A DNA stretch of 64,000 bases, from NCBI GenBank assembly GCA_021613535.1, contig CP075492.1, positions 11,160,001-11,224,000 on the forward strand. The letters are read 5' to 3'. Of the stretch, positions 1-11,339 are shown one piece after another; position 1 is the first letter of the stretch; every line of letters begins with the position of its first letter. A program made the position numbers and the translations under genes. This DNA is from Adineta vaga (lineage: Eukaryota > Rotifera). The notes beneath the pieces are model-generated. The model was not told the DNA's origin, did not search any database, and worked only from the letters and a program-made list of their open reading frames with translations.

Positions 1-513
1 TAGGTGGAATGTAAAATGCATCAATAAATAATTGATTAAATACCTAATCTCATCACAAAACAAGTCATGTGAAGAATACTTGTCAGATGTTTCTCTCTTA
101 TCTTAATTCTAGAAGTACTTAAATAAACGAGTACGCTTTGTAATTTAACTGTGAGATCCATGCAGATATTCTTGTTTTCAAATTCATATCAATTTCATGA
201 CAACAAAAAACAAATTTTAAACCTTTCAATCAATTGAAATTCGTTCTGTTTTTCAAAAATCAGAAAGCCGATCATGTTGTGTATATTCAATATTGATGAA
301 ATTCATCTGAATGTTTTGTTTGTCAACGAAATTTTTTTCAGCACACATTGTATAGAGTTGAAAGAGAAAGAAAGAAAACAAACAACGTTAAAAAAAAGTT
401 TGCTAAAAGCGTTATTCAACAAAATTTTCAATCTTTTTTTTAACACATTCGTTATATTATCTGCGCGACTAGATGCAAATATATATATATGCTGATATAA
501 GATTCATTTATTT
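1..513. other. Non-coding, no gene seen
   Basis: A+T-rich sequence. The open frame at 274-495 (+) is Lys/Phe/Asn-rich low complexity with no family resemblance or splice context, so I do not call it. This is the 3' flank of the minus-strand peptide gene. Confidence 0.5.
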
Positions 514-901
514 TCATCCAAAAAACGTATCCCAGTGAGATTTTCGTCCGTATAAACTCGATATTCGAGTACGACGATGAAATGGTTGAGTTGGATGTGT
601 TTGAAAGCCTTGTTTTTCTATTTTATGTTGTCCTGGTTGATGTGCCATGATGTGATTGTCACTATTTTTCTTATATGTCGACTTTTTAGAATTGGTGAAT
701 AGAGCCAATAGATCAGGATAACTTGGAGATTCAACAAAATAACTTCGTATCAGTCTTATATCAGACTCGGTATCATATAGTGATCGACTTTGCACTGAAA
801 ATAGACTAAAAATAGTTAACAAGTACATAAAGATTATCTTTGATCATACCAGATGAAATAATGAGAAACATAAAAATAATGAAATAGATCGTAGATTTCA
901 T
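514..901 (-). CDS. Candidate neuropeptide / secreted peptide precursor
   Basis: Two exons. Exon 1 (850-901) starts at an ATG and encodes a hydrophobic signal-peptide-like stretch (MKSTIYFIIFMFLIISS). The donor (GTATGATC) is at 849 and the acceptor (TTTTCAG) lies before a GTG CAA AGT start to exon 2, which stays in frame to TGA at 514. The precursor is about 110 residues. Its C-terminus looks processed: a dibasic RR, then ISSLYGRK (amidation Gly plus basic pair), then SHWDTFFG and stop, where a final Gly would give an amidated FF end. There are no Cys pairs. I do not recognise the peptide family. Signal peptide, dibasic sites and C-terminal Gly are seen; the hormone role is inferred. Confidence 0.55.
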
Positions 902-1332
902 TTTTTGTAAGATTAGAAATTTTACAAAAGAAAAACAAAAGGTACCAATGTCAGTCTTGAAAGAATTCAAATAAAGAGTTTGTGTCTATATTTATGTAAA
1001 AGAATGTGTACTCAAGAGGGATCGAAAAGAAAAGATCATTTGTATATTTGATGACAAAATGTTTTCTTTTCATACAAAAAATAGTAGAGAAAGAAACGAA
1101 TGAAGATGAGAAGTGTTGATTAACATTGATGTTGTCAAAATAATTCCTTCACCTACGCGTAACAACCGAAAAAAAAATATGTATGTAGAGAACTTTCTTT
1201 ATTCTTCTCAAGATTTTATTCTTTCGTATAGAATAGACAACTATTTCCGGATGAGATGATAGATTATGTAGAAAACTTCTAAACTAACATATTCCGAAGA
1301 TAAGTTGACAACTTACTTAATGGAGATTAAAT
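902..1332. other. Non-coding spacer
   Basis: A+T-rich spacer between the two candidate peptide genes. Presumably it holds the promoter and 5' UTR of the first and the 3' UTR of the second. No ORF, RNA or repeat recognised. Confidence 0.45.
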
Positions 1333-1667
1333 TTAGAAAGCTGTTAGATGAAATGGAATAACTAATTGTTTGAAGGCGTTGAATAAATATGGATGAATGT
1401 TAGTGACTACAAACCCATTTCTTATTTTATGCATATCAAACAATAAATGACTAACTCGCACAGGATTCATCATCTTAATCGAATGACGTTTATCCCGTAT
1501 TGTTGAATAAACAGAATGATATTCTATTGCATATTTAGACAGGAATATATTTTTGGGAATCGGTAAAAGTGAAATAAAAGAAACACTGTACACATGAGAT
1601 GATGAAAGAGACAAATAAAATCCAATGAATAAACAACAAATAAAACGAAGTTTTTTTTTCTTTTCAT
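1333..1667 (-). CDS. Candidate secreted peptide-hormone precursor, start frame broken
   Basis: A frame ending at 1333 reads through a hydrophobic leader (LRFICCLFIGFYLSLSSS), an HVYS segment, a DKR cleavage-like site and a 50-residue tail beginning HSIKMMNPVRVSHLLF. S-I-x-x-N-P-x-x-V followed by a Leu pair faintly recalls CRF/DH44-type diuretic hormones, but length and C-terminus do not fit well. The leader frame has no ATG. An ATG at 1665-1667 (MKRKK) lies just upstream, one base out of frame across an A9 homopolymer (1651-1659). One extra A would join them. Either the homopolymer is miscounted, an upstream exon is missed, or this is not a gene. Weak call. Confidence 0.3.
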
Positions 1668-2012
1668 ATATCTTGTCTACTATGAGAAAGTGAAAGCAAG
1701 AGAGAGAGAGAGGGGGAAAAAGAAGAAGAAGACGACGACGAATACAAACATATAAACGAATATATTAATTCATCATCATTCTGTTGCACTGTATTGTTGA
1801 TAGATCATAACAATTGAAAATGATTTAATCAAATATGACTAGAACAGAATTTCAATAACGAGACAAGGAAGACAATGGGATTGTATAAATAAGAAAAAAA
1901 CGAAATGGGAAAGAGCAAAAGGTTTTAAAATTAAATAAAGAGATATTCAGAAGAAGAAAAAACACATCAACTGCTTTATCATGTATTTGTTAATAGAATC
2001 AAAATCAGATCT
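1668..2012. other. Non-coding spacer
   Basis: Spacer between the candidate peptide and the 3' end of MADD. It contains a purine-rich (GA)n/GAAGAC tract around 1697-1740. Nothing else supported. Confidence 0.45.
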
Positions 2013-5000
2013 TCATGATTGCTGTTGATCATTTCCAGCTGCCAAATATGAGAATACACATAAAATGGCGTAACAAATACGATCAGCCTAAAAACACATG
2101 CAAATATATACAATGATGATTTTCAACTGATTTAACAAAGCAATTTCTATGCAAATAATAAACTATTCCCAATACCTAATCCATTGATAGGCTGTTGGTT
2201 ATTACCATTCAATACAATATTAGCAGAAGCTAATTTTCGACGTTCAACAACAATAGATACAACACGATGAAAAGCAAGTAGAATATTACTCGCCTAGATA
2301 TAGAATATGAAAACAACAATGAAACAAGACAATATTAATAACGACAACAACAACAACAAATTGACATTAAGCACGATGACTTACCGTCGGGGATTTATAT
2401 TTTCTAATCAGGATTTGTTTTGTATTAGGATCTATTTATAGAAAGATGAAACATTAAGAATGAAGAAAGAGAAAATTTAGTAGTTGAGGTATACCAAATT
2501 CTTCGAGAACAAATATATCGCCTTTCTGTGTGGTACATTTACGTATTTTTTGCAATTCAATAAATTCCTATAAAATTCATTCGATAATATTGATTTATTT
2601 TCAAACATTCTGATGTTTACCTTATCATTTTCGAATGTTAAACATATTCCTTCAAGACAAACTTGTAAAATTCCTCCTTCGCTTGTACTTATATCTTTGA
2701 TTGGAAATTCTCCACCTAATTCTTGACCTATAGAAAAATATGAAAACGTCGAATGTTTTTGATCAAATTAGAAGTTCTTCTATTTACCAGGTAATGAACC
2801 TTTCATCCGTGATGCTGCTTTTTCCATTGCTTCTTTTATTGAAAAATATAAATCTCGACACTAAAATGAAATTTATTTAGAAAATCTTTCTTTAGTAAAA
2901 ATTCTTCTTTTCTATCTACTCGTTTCGTATAAAATTTATTGAGTTGTGTTTCTCCATCTGCTTTACGCCATAAACAAAGTACTTTTGTTTTTGGACAAAA
3001 TGTCATATTAACTAATTTTTCAAACCAACATCGATCATAAACTTCACCAAGAACACTTCGTAGAATAATACAATCGTCCCAAACTTCCATGAATAACATA
3101 TCTCCAGTATTATCTGTTCCCCAATGTACGGTAAAACTTTGTTTTTGTAATAATCGACTACCAACAGGTCGAAGATCAACATCATTACCATTCTAAATTA
3201 GAAAATATTCATTTATAAAACACGAACATATGTATTTTTTCTTCTTCTTCTTTTAATCTTTTTATATTTACTAAAGAAGCGATATTGTCTAATAATTCAT
3301 TAACTTGTTGACTCATTGTTAGACCAATATGACAACGACCAAGTATGCGGCGAACCTTTCGACGAATTTCTTCTTTACTAACACGCATTAAAATCATAAA
3401 TGCAATCAAATTATAAAGCATCACGGCTAATAAACGATCTTCATCTAATTCTAAACGTTTACGATCAGCATTAGATAATGAATAGTAACTAAAACATGAG
3501 AAAAAAAGTAACAATGCAGAAAACTTGCTCGTAAGAAATTACCGTTCCATCATTTCAGCTGGTCCTTGATCTAATCCAATTATATCACGTTCTTGTGCAA
3601 CAGCATCAAGAAAGACATCTTCCCATACTTGCATTTGATCCCATAAATGACTACGTGTACTGCCAATTAAAACTTCGAATAGATATTGCTTATCATTAAT
3701 CGTCGAAGAATTATTTTCAGTCGTTTGTTGAAGTAATCCATTACGAAATCTAAATTAATTCACGAATTATTGTCAAAAGTGTTTGTCAAGATTTGGAAAG
3801 ACGTACCTATAGCCAGCTGAAAAAGAACTTTTAGGTGTTGCTACATGTGATAATTGTTTTGTTTTCGACTTTTCATCAGTCCATTGATTTGATGTACGTA
3901 TATGATGATGATTGATTTTTGATTGACGTCGACTTGATGAACCTGAATCAGTTCCACTATCATCATCGGTTATCACGGAATTTATACGTGGAATGTTCAT
4001 TCGTGGCTTTGGAGTTGTCTAATAATATAACAACTTTTATTTGATCTAATTTAATTAACATTGACTTACTTCATTAGTAAGTGTTAATGAATCCGGTCGA
4101 ACTTGATTTTCTATTGTAGAAGATTGTTTTTTATTATTTCCAATCGCATTATTCGAAGATTTTGGATCATGTTTCACATCAATATTTTGATATTCATTTC
4201 CGTTAACTTGAACAGAATCTAAACAGAAAACAGAAATAGTTTTAGAATATGTCTTAACTTTCCTCAAACACACATTCAAAGCAGTAATAGCACAACGGAA
4301 AAGACAAAGACAAAGAACACAACATTTAGTACAATGCATGTACCAGGTGCTTGATCGGTATTCATCGGACGTGTATTTGTATTCATGCCAGCTGATAATG
4401 ATGGACTAACTGTTATCGTTGAATGAAATGGTCCGTGAGGTGAAAATGAATGTTTAGGGTTAGTACGAAGTTCAACATTTCCTCCCGGTATCATACTTGT
4501 GTGCGTAGCTGTTGCATAGCTACGTGCAAGTGCTAACTTGGATTCGCGCCATAAACTCCCTGAAAGTGTATTGAACAAAAATCAAAACTTGAATGGTTCT
4601 ATTTACCTAATTGAGCAACAAGACTGGTGTTCGGAGTTGTTGCATTATTCTGTTGTTGATGTTGTTGATGTTGCTGTTGCTGTTGCTGCTGCTGTTGTTG
4701 TTGAGACGAAATTGTTGGTATGTTCGAAGGAATATTTGGATCGATCGATGCTAAACTTTCTCGACTACCATTAAGAGGACTATTGCGTTCTGACATTGGA
4801 CTTAGATCATTTTTTGAATCTTTAATCCAATAATGTGTGTGGGCAATTTCAAGTAATTGAAATGTTGATGCCATTCCACCAAGACCATTATTTTCGAATG
4901 TTACTTCTAAACCTTGAATAACAGCTCGTAAGATATTTGTCATACCTTTGAAAACAGCTCGACTTATTTTCTAGAAAACGTAAAGATAAATTAATTGATG

Positions 5001-8000
5001 TGTACTATGAAATTTTCTTTTGTAACATACGGTATCTTCAATATAATCATCTTCATCGGAATATTTCTTGTCAAGATTCACATTTAAACGACTGAGAACA
5101 AAATTTCGATAGTTTTCATCTTCCATTAATTTTTTGACTCGATTAATTTTCAGCCAACCAATACCTTGACCATCGAGAACATTAGTGACAATATCTTTTA
5201 AAAATTGTTGATTTTCACTATGAGTATTAGCTTTTGTTTCTACACTTTGTTGACGAGCAAGCATGGAAGCGTTCGATGTTGCTGCACCATGTTTGACAAC
5301 AGCAGGTTTTTCCGTTTTACGAGTTTGTTTTGGAAAAGGAAATGGCGGAGGACGATTCGCACGAGGCATTGATGTAATGGATTGTCGAGGAGTTTCAGCT
5401 GACGATGCTACGTATAGGAAAATGGAAGTTACATAATAGAATGAAATGAAAATTTCTTACAAAGTAATTCTGACATTTTATGTGTGGCCATTTTAGCCAT
5501 GTTGGATACTACACGACCCGCAGTTGTTGAATTAATTTCTTCGCCAACCTGTTGAAATAATGAAGCATTGGTAGGTGTTGCATTTTCTGTTTCCACCTAT
5601 AAGAATAAAGAAAGACATTTTCAATAAGATTAAGCAAATTATTCATTTCGAATTTCGAAAGATCTAGATCAAATATCTTATGTAATCTATTTAATTAAAT
5701 AAGTACTTTGTTTCTGTTCAAAGATATAATCAAATAAAGGATGTAAACCAACATCTCTATTTTTAAAAATGAAGTTTGTCGTCTTTGTCCTAAAGATATG
5801 TAATTATGAAGAGTCATATAATCTCGAACCATAAACTACTGAGAAAAAGAATTTCATCATGTTCTCATCTATACTAGCGATCACATCTATGCATTGTTTG
5901 AAAAGATTTGATTAAAAGTAATACAAATCTTATTGAAAAATTTATGTTAAAATATTTGAATTACTTTATTAACACGTCCAGTTTTCGTTACTATTGCATT
6001 TGTATTCGAATCATGACTATCTGTACGTGTCATCATTGCACTAACACGTTGATTGATACTTCCTTGCGTGATAACATTTTTTGTATGATTTTCCGGAGGT
6101 GATGATTGTGCTGAATTATTACCACTTGTCAATGTTTTCGAATCGAAAAGTGGTCTAAAGAAAAAACAAAATCAAAACTTGAATATATCTTTTCTCTGTA
6201 TGTCGATAATGATTCTTTTTACTTCGGAAAATTTTTTGTTATTGGTGTAATGGTTGCTGAACTTGATTTGGAATCAATATCATATAATGCATTCGATGGA
6301 TCAGATATGATTTCTTTCATTTCTTCACTCGGTGAATTAAGTCCTGAATTTGCTTGCGAATTTGTACTTGAGCTCACTGTTGATTCACTGATAGAATGAC
6401 TTGATTCATTTCCACTTGCATTTGGACTAGGCATTTGATTCGATGCTTCATCAGGAATTTGTAATTCTTCCGGTGGACTATAAACTGTTGAATACTCGAC
6501 ACATGCTGTTTTTTCTTGGTTTTCTGGATAAATTTTTGCAACTAAAACATATTCCTCGCATGAGAAAGTGTTTCTGAAGAAAACCGTAATTTACCTCGAA
6601 TTTCTCCACATATTTCGCTATTTCGCATTTCAGATACAAATTCACTTAAAGATGAATAATCAGGATTACCACTGTCTTCTTCTGAATCACTTCCACTTTC
6701 GTCTACAATTATAAAACAATAGTTTACAATGAAAAATCGATAATAATAATAAAAATATCATTCTCTATATTTCTTACCTGTTGGTGTATGTTCAACATCA
6801 TTTACTTTCGATTTAAATAAATCAACGGCTTGTCCAAGTGTACTATTTTCTTCAATAATATTGAATGGTATTGATGTTAAATTTCGACTGTACCATTTTG
6901 GTTTATCACCAATCAAAGCTGGATCATAAACACCTGTTTGTACACGTAAAAACGCAACATTATCTGGACAAAGCGACCATTCAGCAAAAAATTCGACGCC
7001 TAAAATTTCGAAAATCATCAATGCAGAGTTTCTTTTCTCTCTCTCTCAAAATGTATACCTGAGTTTTCGCTAAACGAATAATATATGCTGATTTAACTGG
7101 TCGCGATCGAACGAAACTACTATATTGAAAAGCAACAACAGCTCGTGGATGTAAACGTAGTGTTCGTGTATGTTCATTGAAATTTCCCATGATATTTGGT
7201 GAATTAAAAAATCGTACCATAGCAACACGTGTTGCAATATCAACAGAATCAACATCATTACCATATATAAATGGATTATAGGATGTCGATGGTAATGGAA
7301 TGGAATTATTTCCCGTCATTATATATGATTTATCGTTGAGAATAGCATCAAAACTTTGAACAGGTTCAGGATCGATTGACATACTACCTAATGCTTGTTT
7401 TAAATGATTGCTTAAAATATTATATTCAAATTCTGGAATGTCAAAAAATGGCTCGGCTTGTCTTGGTTGAATTATCTAAATAGAAGATATAAGTAAAATA
7501 CATATACATTGGATAACGTTCGGAAACTGAGATTATGTTAGATGTCTTAGTATGAAATTATGACTGAATAAACTCTATACAACAATTCAATTTACTTGAT
7601 TTGCATCGAGATCTACAATCCATATGTCATCAAATTGTGTCGAAGACATTCCTTTATAAGGGAAAAAACTAGCTGGAACACCAATAATAAATGGAGTTGG
7701 AATCAATAAAAGCTATAGATGAAGAGAAAGCAAAAACAAAGTTTCATAGAGAAAAAAGAATTAATTTTAATCTTTTATATCCACCTGTTCGGCACCGGTC
7801 ATACATGTTGGTAATAATGGAATGACAGGAAACATGTATTCAAGTGGATAAAGTAATGCGACAAAGGCTAAGACACTCATTGTTAATGCATTATAATCAC
7901 GAGATTGAAATACAACCTAAATGAATAAGAAAAATCATTGATTATGCGACTATTTTTATTCTAATGTCAATATTTTCTTCGATTATCTTCTTATTTATTT

Positions 8001-9004
8001 ATTATATTACCTTATTTTCTAGCATAATTAACGTTAAAACTCGTATACATAAATCCACACCAAGTAATTCCAGTGGTAAATGTAGTGGAAAATCAACTAA
8101 TGAAAATCGTGTATGATCAGGTAAAGCAAATAACATCGGTGGTTCATTGGATAATGTTTCAATCTATATGTGATAAAGAACAAAGATTTTAAGGAAAAAA
8201 CATAATTTAGAATTTTAGTTCTACCAGAATTTTTGTCTTGCCTGGAATTGATACTGGTGCACTCAATAAACGTAATATCCATGTTTCAATTTCTCGTACT
8301 TCATGACCAACTAGATTAGATGTACACTCACATGCTTGACCTGTTAATACACCCCAAACGGTTTCCCTACAATAGAATAATTTTGAAAAAATTGAACAGA
8401 AAGATGAATTTCTTGTATACAAACCTAGATGTGCCTTTAGATGCACCTGTACGTTTTGCACATGATCGTTCATTGCAAGCATCAATTATTGTCTTTAATG
8501 TTCCGAGACATTCACGAAATCTGGTAAAAAATGGATGATGACTGATAAGACAAATAGATGTTAATGTATTGTTTCGTAAACGTCGTTTACGTTTACGGTC
8601 AGTAGGATCTGACTCATCAGTTTCTTCTTTTTGAGCATCTGTTGCATCGGATTTTTGTTGATTAGGATTATGAATTGAACATGCACGTCGTGAAAAATGT
8701 CGATAAAAATTCATACATATACCAAAACGTTGTCGATTGGAATCTTTCTCCGTTAATGTAAAGACAAATGAAGTTATTTGGCGAAAACCTGTCCGTTGAT
8801 GACCTGTGTTAATCAACCTTCGGGCTGACAGAAAAAGATAACATCAGGCGGTAACGCAAAATCTTTATGATCTTCTAATGGATATCGACGAAGTAGCTCA
8901 GGTGTTTGTGTAACATGATTATATTTATTGGGATGACGACAACCAACTATAATTACATAATCAAGAAGACGAGGTGAAAAATAACGTTTCGTTTGTTCAC
9001 ACAT
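2013..9004 (-). CDS. MADD: MADD / Rab3-GEF (DENN-domain protein)
   Basis: MADD (DENN/Rab3GEP) is a guanine-nucleotide exchange factor for Rab3/Rab27 that also links to death-receptor and kinesin signalling. The start carries the family signature: [11 protein letters not shown], then [13 protein letters not shown] and [13 protein letters not shown]. u/c/dDENN sequence follows ([22 protein letters not shown]; down to about 6.8 kb), then a Ser/Thr-rich linker (6.4-5.4 kb), a conserved [16 protein letters not shown] block (about 5.16 kb), a poly-Gln tract, and the C-terminal module ([54 protein letters not shown]). Roughly 20 exons with 50-70 bp introns. The canonical last exon is 2013-2087 ([17 protein letters not shown]). 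A reading-frame break near 8814 falls between exon-1 and following DENN coding. A splice-acceptor-like site lies 24 nt before the ATG. Confidence 0.93.
2147..2293 (-). CDS. MADD: Alternative terminal exon of MADD
   Basis: The exon ending at 2385 (KYKSPT, phase 0, donor GTAAGT) can splice to two acceptors: TATATCTAG at 2294 and TTTTTAG at 2088. Both give a phase-0 exon of related sequence. The proximal one encodes 48 residues starting [19 protein letters not shown] and has its own TAG at 2147. The distal one (2013-2087) starts [18 protein letters not shown] and matches the C-terminus I know from animal MADD. They line up residue by residue (A-x-x-I-x-x-A, then V-x-S), so they look like a tandem exon duplication used as alternative ends. 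Confidence 0.6.
   Translation of the reverse strand, partial: ASNILLAFHRVVSIVVERRKLASANIVLNGNNQQPINGLGIGNSLLFA
4651..4703 (-). repeat. CAG/CAA repeat coding poly-Gln in MADD
   Basis: TTG/CTG triplets on the + strand correspond to mixed CAA/CAG codons on the coding strand, encoding a Gln run broken by two His. It sits in the Ser/Thr-rich linker of MADD, probably a disordered segment. Confidence 0.8.
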
Positions 9005-9816
9005 GATGTAGGATGATGATCATCAGATCTGAAATAAAAAAATAAGAATGAAAACGTTTCTATTAATTAATTTTGAAATGAAACCAAACGATAAGAAAAT
9101 CGTTAGACTAGTAGATATGTACTAGTCTTTTCGTCCTGTTCTCTGAAAAAGAAAAATTACGGATGATTGTAATAGTGTGCGACAGACGTCGTTGAGACGC
9201 TTGCGCATTTAAGCATACAGCAAGAAAAGAGAAAAAAACAATTTAATGCTATGTTAAAGAAAAGAAATCATCAAAGAGAAGAAAAAGCTAGTCAAAGAAC
9301 GAAGAAAGAAAAGGAAAATAACGATGGTTTTTGTTTATGATGATAATTATATTCATCAATTAACATCAGGATAATGTTTAACGACAAATACAAAGAGATT
9401 TTCTCACATTAAATAGTATGTGAGATTCATCGAAGTTTAATAAAGATATATTCTATCATTTTTTTTTTGTAAAAATCTTCGAATATATTTTTACAATGAA
9501 AATAACTCTAGTGACTGACTGAAGATCGATCGATCAATCGAATCTTTTAACTCATGCGACATCTACTATGACGTAAGATAACCATCTGGTTACATATTCT
9601 GCAACGAAGTCTTCTTGCGAACGTCATGGACCGTTCCTAAACATAATTCAAGATAAAATCTAAATTAATTAGAAGAAGAAAAAAATATTGATTTTGTTTT
9701 CATCAATACGAATTTATATCTAAAGAAAGAAATAAGATGTTAATCAAATGAATTTTCTTGATTGTATATAGAAAAGTTTATTTGAGGAAAGAAAAGATTA
9801 TATAATAGATTGCTTT
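9005..9816. other. MADD upstream region / RBX1 3' flank
   Basis: About 0.8 kb without a gene. The minus strand just upstream of the MADD ATG has a pyrimidine tract and CAG ending at 9029 (ttatttttttatttcag), a good cis- or trans-splice acceptor leaving a 24-nt leader. A GATCGATCGATCAATCG palindromic stretch lies near 9524-9540. No ORF or RNA gene recognised. Confidence 0.5.
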
Positions 9817-10246
<430 letters not shown>

Positions 10247-10516
10247 TGATGTGTGATTGATTAAAAAAAGATTTCACTTCTGAAGCAAAAAAGCGAAGAG
10301 AACTTCAGTTTCTAAGAATGGCAGAGAAAAAAAACAAAGAGAAATAAACACAAACAAGAAAAAAGATCTTAGTGATTTTTAATTCGTTCACTTTGAACCA
10401 ATGAATGAACGAGTAAAAGAAAAATAAAAGAAAAATACATCTCACTCATTCAACATCAGAGTAATAATAATCGATTCATTGGATTAATCTTCAAAAACTT
10501 TGGAAAATTAGATCTG

Positions 10517-11241
10517 ATGGCAGCAATTGATAATAAACAACTCGCATTAATTACGGGTGCAAATAAAGGCATTGGTTTCGAAGTTGCGCGACAGCTGGCA
10601 ACAAAAGGTATTCACGTGCTCCTTGGTTCTGTGATGAAATGCGAGGAAAGAAAGCTGTTGAACAATTGACCGCTGAAAATCTTCCAGTATCATTGATTCA
10701 AATTGATGTTACAGATCAATCAACAATCGATGCAGCAGTTGAACAAGTTACTAACCAATATGGTTATTTGGATATTCTTATTAATAATAGTGGTGTTTAT
10801 GGAAAAGAACCACGTCCAAGTGGTTTGACATTACAAACCCTACGAGATAATTTTGAGGTCAATTTTTTCGGTGCATTTTCTGTGACAAAAGCATTTTTAC
10901 CTTTGATTCGTAAATCTTCATCTGGTCGAATTGTTAATGTTTCAAGTGGTCTCGGTTCATTTTATTTTCAAGAAACAAATCAACCACATTATTTTCATCT
11001 TGCATATAGTGCATCAAAAACATCGTTGAATATGTTAACTGTTCAACTTGCTCAGGAATTGGAAAAAACAAATATTAAAGTCAATGCTTGTACACCAGGT
11101 TTAACAGCAACAGAATTAACGAATTTTCATGGTCATTCCGTTGAAATCGGTGCAAAATCATCGGTTTTTTTAGCAACTTTACCGAATGACGGTCCATCTG
11201 GTAAATATTTCGATGAGAATTGTCAAGAACATTCATGGTAG
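10517..11241 (+). CDS. Short-chain dehydrogenase/reductase, intronless, one-base frame break
   Basis: A classical SDR that would reduce or oxidise small carbonyl substrates with NADP(H). The cofactor motif TGANKGIG is near residue 13 after the ATG at 10517. The structural motif is NNSG (usually NNAG). Catalytic Ser lies in NVSSGLGS and Y-x-x-x-K in YSASK; the C-terminal part reads GPSGKYFDENCQEHSW. The ATG frame and the body are one base out of register. After LLGS at 10630, one missing base would give the R-D-E-M-R sequence expected at the NADP-selecting ARD site. No introns, unlike its neighbours, so it may be horizontally acquired or a retrocopy. Substrate unknown. It lies 98 bp upstream of a second SDR. 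Confidence 0.75.
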
Positions 11242-11339
11242 AGAACGATTTTTTTCCCATCTGATTGATAACCGTGCAATATTGTAATGACATGCATTTA
11301 TTCTCTATTGATAAATTTTAGATAATTTCTTTTGAATTT

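Noticed and set aside
274-495. 73-residue open frame on the + strand
   Set aside because: Lys/Phe/Asn-rich low complexity, no signal or family pattern, no splice context; typical chance frame in A+T-rich DNA.
4538-4774. Frame with poly-Val/Ala ([11 protein letters not shown]) on the + strand
   Set aside because: It is the antisense reading of the poly-Gln repeat inside MADD.
8805-8818. A 14-nt GT-AG 'intron' in MADD
   Set aside because: Far below the 50-bp minimum of other introns here; a missing base restores the expected family spacing better.
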